From assembly GCA_900316925.1 (NCBI GenBank), contig ONEU01000091.1, positions 1 through 15,276 on the forward strand: DNA of 15,276 nt, written 5' to 3'. Positions within the stretch are counted from its first letter, which is position 1, and the number at the start of each line of letters is the position of its first letter. Shown here piece after piece: positions 13,930-15,276 of the stretch. Below the pieces are notes generated by a model. That model was not told the origin of the DNA. It ran no database searches and saw only the letters and a program-made list of their open reading frames with translations. The DNA is from an uncultured Eubacteriales bacterium (GTDB lineage: Bacteria > Bacillota > Clostridia > Oscillospirales > Acutalibacteraceae). A program made the position numbers and the translations under genes.

Positions 13930-15276
13930 TTATTTAGCAGTTACAACGAAGCACTTAACCTTCGTATTCGGAGTCATGTCATAAGCAATGACTCTGACAA
14001 AGTATCTGCCGGCGCTGGAGGGAGTAAAGGAAGCGGTGGTAGAGGTGGTGTAATCCTTGATGGTTGTATAAGAGCCGGCGCTCTCAGATCTGTACTCATA
14101 CTTGTACATTGCCATATCGTTTGCATAGTTGGATGAACCGTAAATGGTCACCTTTGTGCCTGCGGATACGGAGGTAGCGCTGACGGTGGAAGTATTGGCA
14201 AAGCTTGCGCTCTTGGTGTTTACTGCCACAGTCTTATACATCTTGGAAATAGTGCCGTTGCCGTCCTTTACCTTGATGCATACATCATAAGTGGTTGCGG
14301 AAACAGGCTTGATCGTCACAGAAGTATTGGTGGTGAAATTCTGCTTCGTTGTCCAGGAGCTGGAATCTGTTCTCTTGTAGTATACAGCGTACTTCTTGGT
14401 GCCTGTGCCGCCGGTAGCGGAGCAGTTCACGGTGAAGCTGTTACCCTTGAGAATTGCCATGGAGGACAGGGTAGTGGTATTGGTCAGAGGAGCTGCCTTG
14501 ACTTTCAGCGTCATTCTCTTGGCCACGATCGTGCCGTTAGCATCCTTTACCTTCACGCTGACGGTGTAGGTGCCGGTTGACTTCGGCTTCACGGTAGCAG
14601 TAGTAGAGGTGCCAAAGGTCTTTACCTGGGTCCAGGAGGTCTGAGTGGACTTCTTGTACCATACAGCATACTTCTTTGTACCAACGCCGCCGGTGGAAGC
14701 GCAGGTAACCTTTACGCTGCTGCCATAGTTGATGGAGGTTGCGGAAAGCTTGGAGGTATTTGCAAGAGCTGCATTCACCTTGAGTGTGAAGCTCTTGAGC
14801 TTGATGGTGCCGTTAGCATCCTTAACCTTCACATGGATATAATATGTTCCGGTGTAGGCGGGCTTCACGGTCACAGATGTGTTTGTCTTGTAGCTCTGAG
14901 CGGTCTGCCAGGTGCTGTTGGTGGACTTTCTGTACCATACAGCATACGTCTTTGTACCAACGCCGCCGGTAGATGCACAGGTCACCTTCACGCTGTTGCC
15001 CTTAGAGATCGTTGTCTTGGAAACCTTGGAGGTATTGACCAGTGCAGCCTTAACAGTCAGGTCAAATTCCTTTCTGGAGAGCTTGCCTGTAGCGTCCTTT
15101 ACCGTAACACGGAGAACGTATGTACCTGTTGTAGAGGGCTTCACCGTGCAGGATGTATTGGTAGAATAAGCCTGGATGTCGGTAAAGCTGCTTTCTGTTG
15201 ACTTTCTGAGGCCGACATAATACTGCTTGGTGCCGCTGCCGCCGGTGGAGGAGCAGGTAACCTTTACGCTGTTGCC
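13930..15276 (-). CDS. Surface protein of tandem Ig-like/triple-tyrosine repeats, 5' end missing
   Basis: The gene runs off the window at 15276; the frame is open to the edge, so the true start and any signal peptide are not seen (448 residues visible). It is built from repeats of about 92 residues: a partial one (15276-15037) and then 15036-14761, 14760-14482, 14481-14197 and a divergent last one (14196-13933). Each has a hydrophobic strand pattern with VTC, TGG.GTK.YAV.Y, TVKP...GTY and VKVKDANGTI. This resembles the triple-tyrosine/bacterial Ig-like repeats of extracellular ruminococcal proteins. No LPXTG, SLH or dockerin is visible at the C-terminus, which ends KVKCFVVTAK, so it may be secreted or anchored by its unseen N-terminus. 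Role: possibly adhesion or cell-surface display (inference). Confidence 0.85.
   Translation of the reverse strand, partial: GNSVKVTCSSTGGSGTKQYYVGLRKSTESSFTDIQAYSTNTSCTVKPSTTGTYVLRVTVKDATGKLSRKEFDLTVKAALVNTSKVSKTTISKGNSVKVTCASTGGVGTKTYAVWYRKSTNSTWQTAQSYKTNTSVTVKPAYTGTYYIHVKVKDANGTIKLKSFTLKVNAALANTSKLSATSINYGSSVKVTCASTGGVGTKKYAVWYKKSTQTSWTQVKTFGTSTTATVKPKSTGTYTVSVKVKDANGTIVAKRMTLKVKAAPLTNTTTLSSMAILKGNSFTVNCSATGGTGTKKYAVYYKRTDSSSWTTKQNFTTNTSVTIKPVSATTYDVCIKVKDGNGTISKMYKTVAVNTKSASFANTSTVSATSVSAGTKVTIYGSSNYANDMAMYKYEYRSESAGSYTTIKDYTTSTTASFTPSSAGRYFVRVIAYDMTPNTKVKCFVVTAK
14197..15036 (-). repeat. DNA repeats inside the surface protein gene
   Basis: Three tandem units of 276, 279 and 285 bases. 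Stretches are nearly identical: for example 14932-14970 and 14656-14694 differ at one of 39 bases. A related partial unit continues to the window edge, and the window's last bases repeat sequence seen near 14693. The first two units are closest; the third is more diverged. Such identity suggests recent duplication or gene conversion. Confidence 0.8.

Noticed and set aside
1..15276. CRISPR array, prophage, transposase, toxin-antitoxin pair or riboswitch
   Set aside because: No regularly spaced short repeats, no such genes, and no leader that I can match to a known riboswitch were found on reading both strands.

Overview
The window looks like a chromosomal contig from a gut-type Firmicute of class Clostridia, most likely Oscillospiraceae/Ruminococcaceae. 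I infer this from the SecA sequence style with an enlarged variable region, a DUF6774-type small protein, rbfA-nrnA-truB-ribF gene order, consensus TTGNNN/TATAAT promoters with extended -10 (TGN) elements, strong AAGGAGG ribosome binding sites, and a tandem Ig-like/triple-tyrosine repeat protein of the kind common in ruminococci. No database search was possible. Both window ends fall inside repeated sequence (a dispersed intergenic repeat at base 1, a tandem protein repeat at base 15276), so it may be a whole assembly contig that broke at repeats.

Layout. 1-318: one copy of a dispersed repeat, then the secA promoter. 319-3396: secA (+), closed by a terminator. 3544-5541 (+): an FkbM-type methyltransferase, a 52-residue DUF6774-like protein, and a DUF421/YetF-like membrane protein whose Shine-Dalgarno is buried in a long hairpin. 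5545-10196 (-): a six-gene operon read right to left from an extended -10 promoter: unknown 165-aa protein, rbfA, nrnA-like DHH phosphoesterase, truB, ribF, and a two-TM/TPR-like protein, ending in a terminator shared with the convergent DUF421 gene. 10228-11309 (-): birA with its own promoter and terminator. 11310-11713: a gene-free stretch with a second, near-identical copy of the dispersed repeat, a shorter third copy and a short inverted repeat. 11662-12117 (-): a tRNA operon Arg(ACG)-Val(GAC)-Val(CAC) with promoter and end hairpin. 12179-13856 (+): a cassette of a degenerate XRE-like HTH protein and two tandem paralogous lipoproteins, behind a strong promoter with two dyads upstream. 13866-15276 (-): the 3' part of a large repeat-domain surface protein.

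Most genes are housekeeping: protein export (SecA), ribosome and tRNA maturation (RbfA, TruB), nanoRNA/pAp turnover (NrnA), flavin cofactors (RibF), and biotin ligase/repressor (BirA). I saw no CRISPR array, transposase, phage module, toxin-antitoxin pair or known riboswitch. The least explained items are the HTH plus twin-lipoprotein cassette, the dispersed repeat family, the hairpin that hides the DUF421 ribosome binding site, and the unknown gene heading the rbfA operon.
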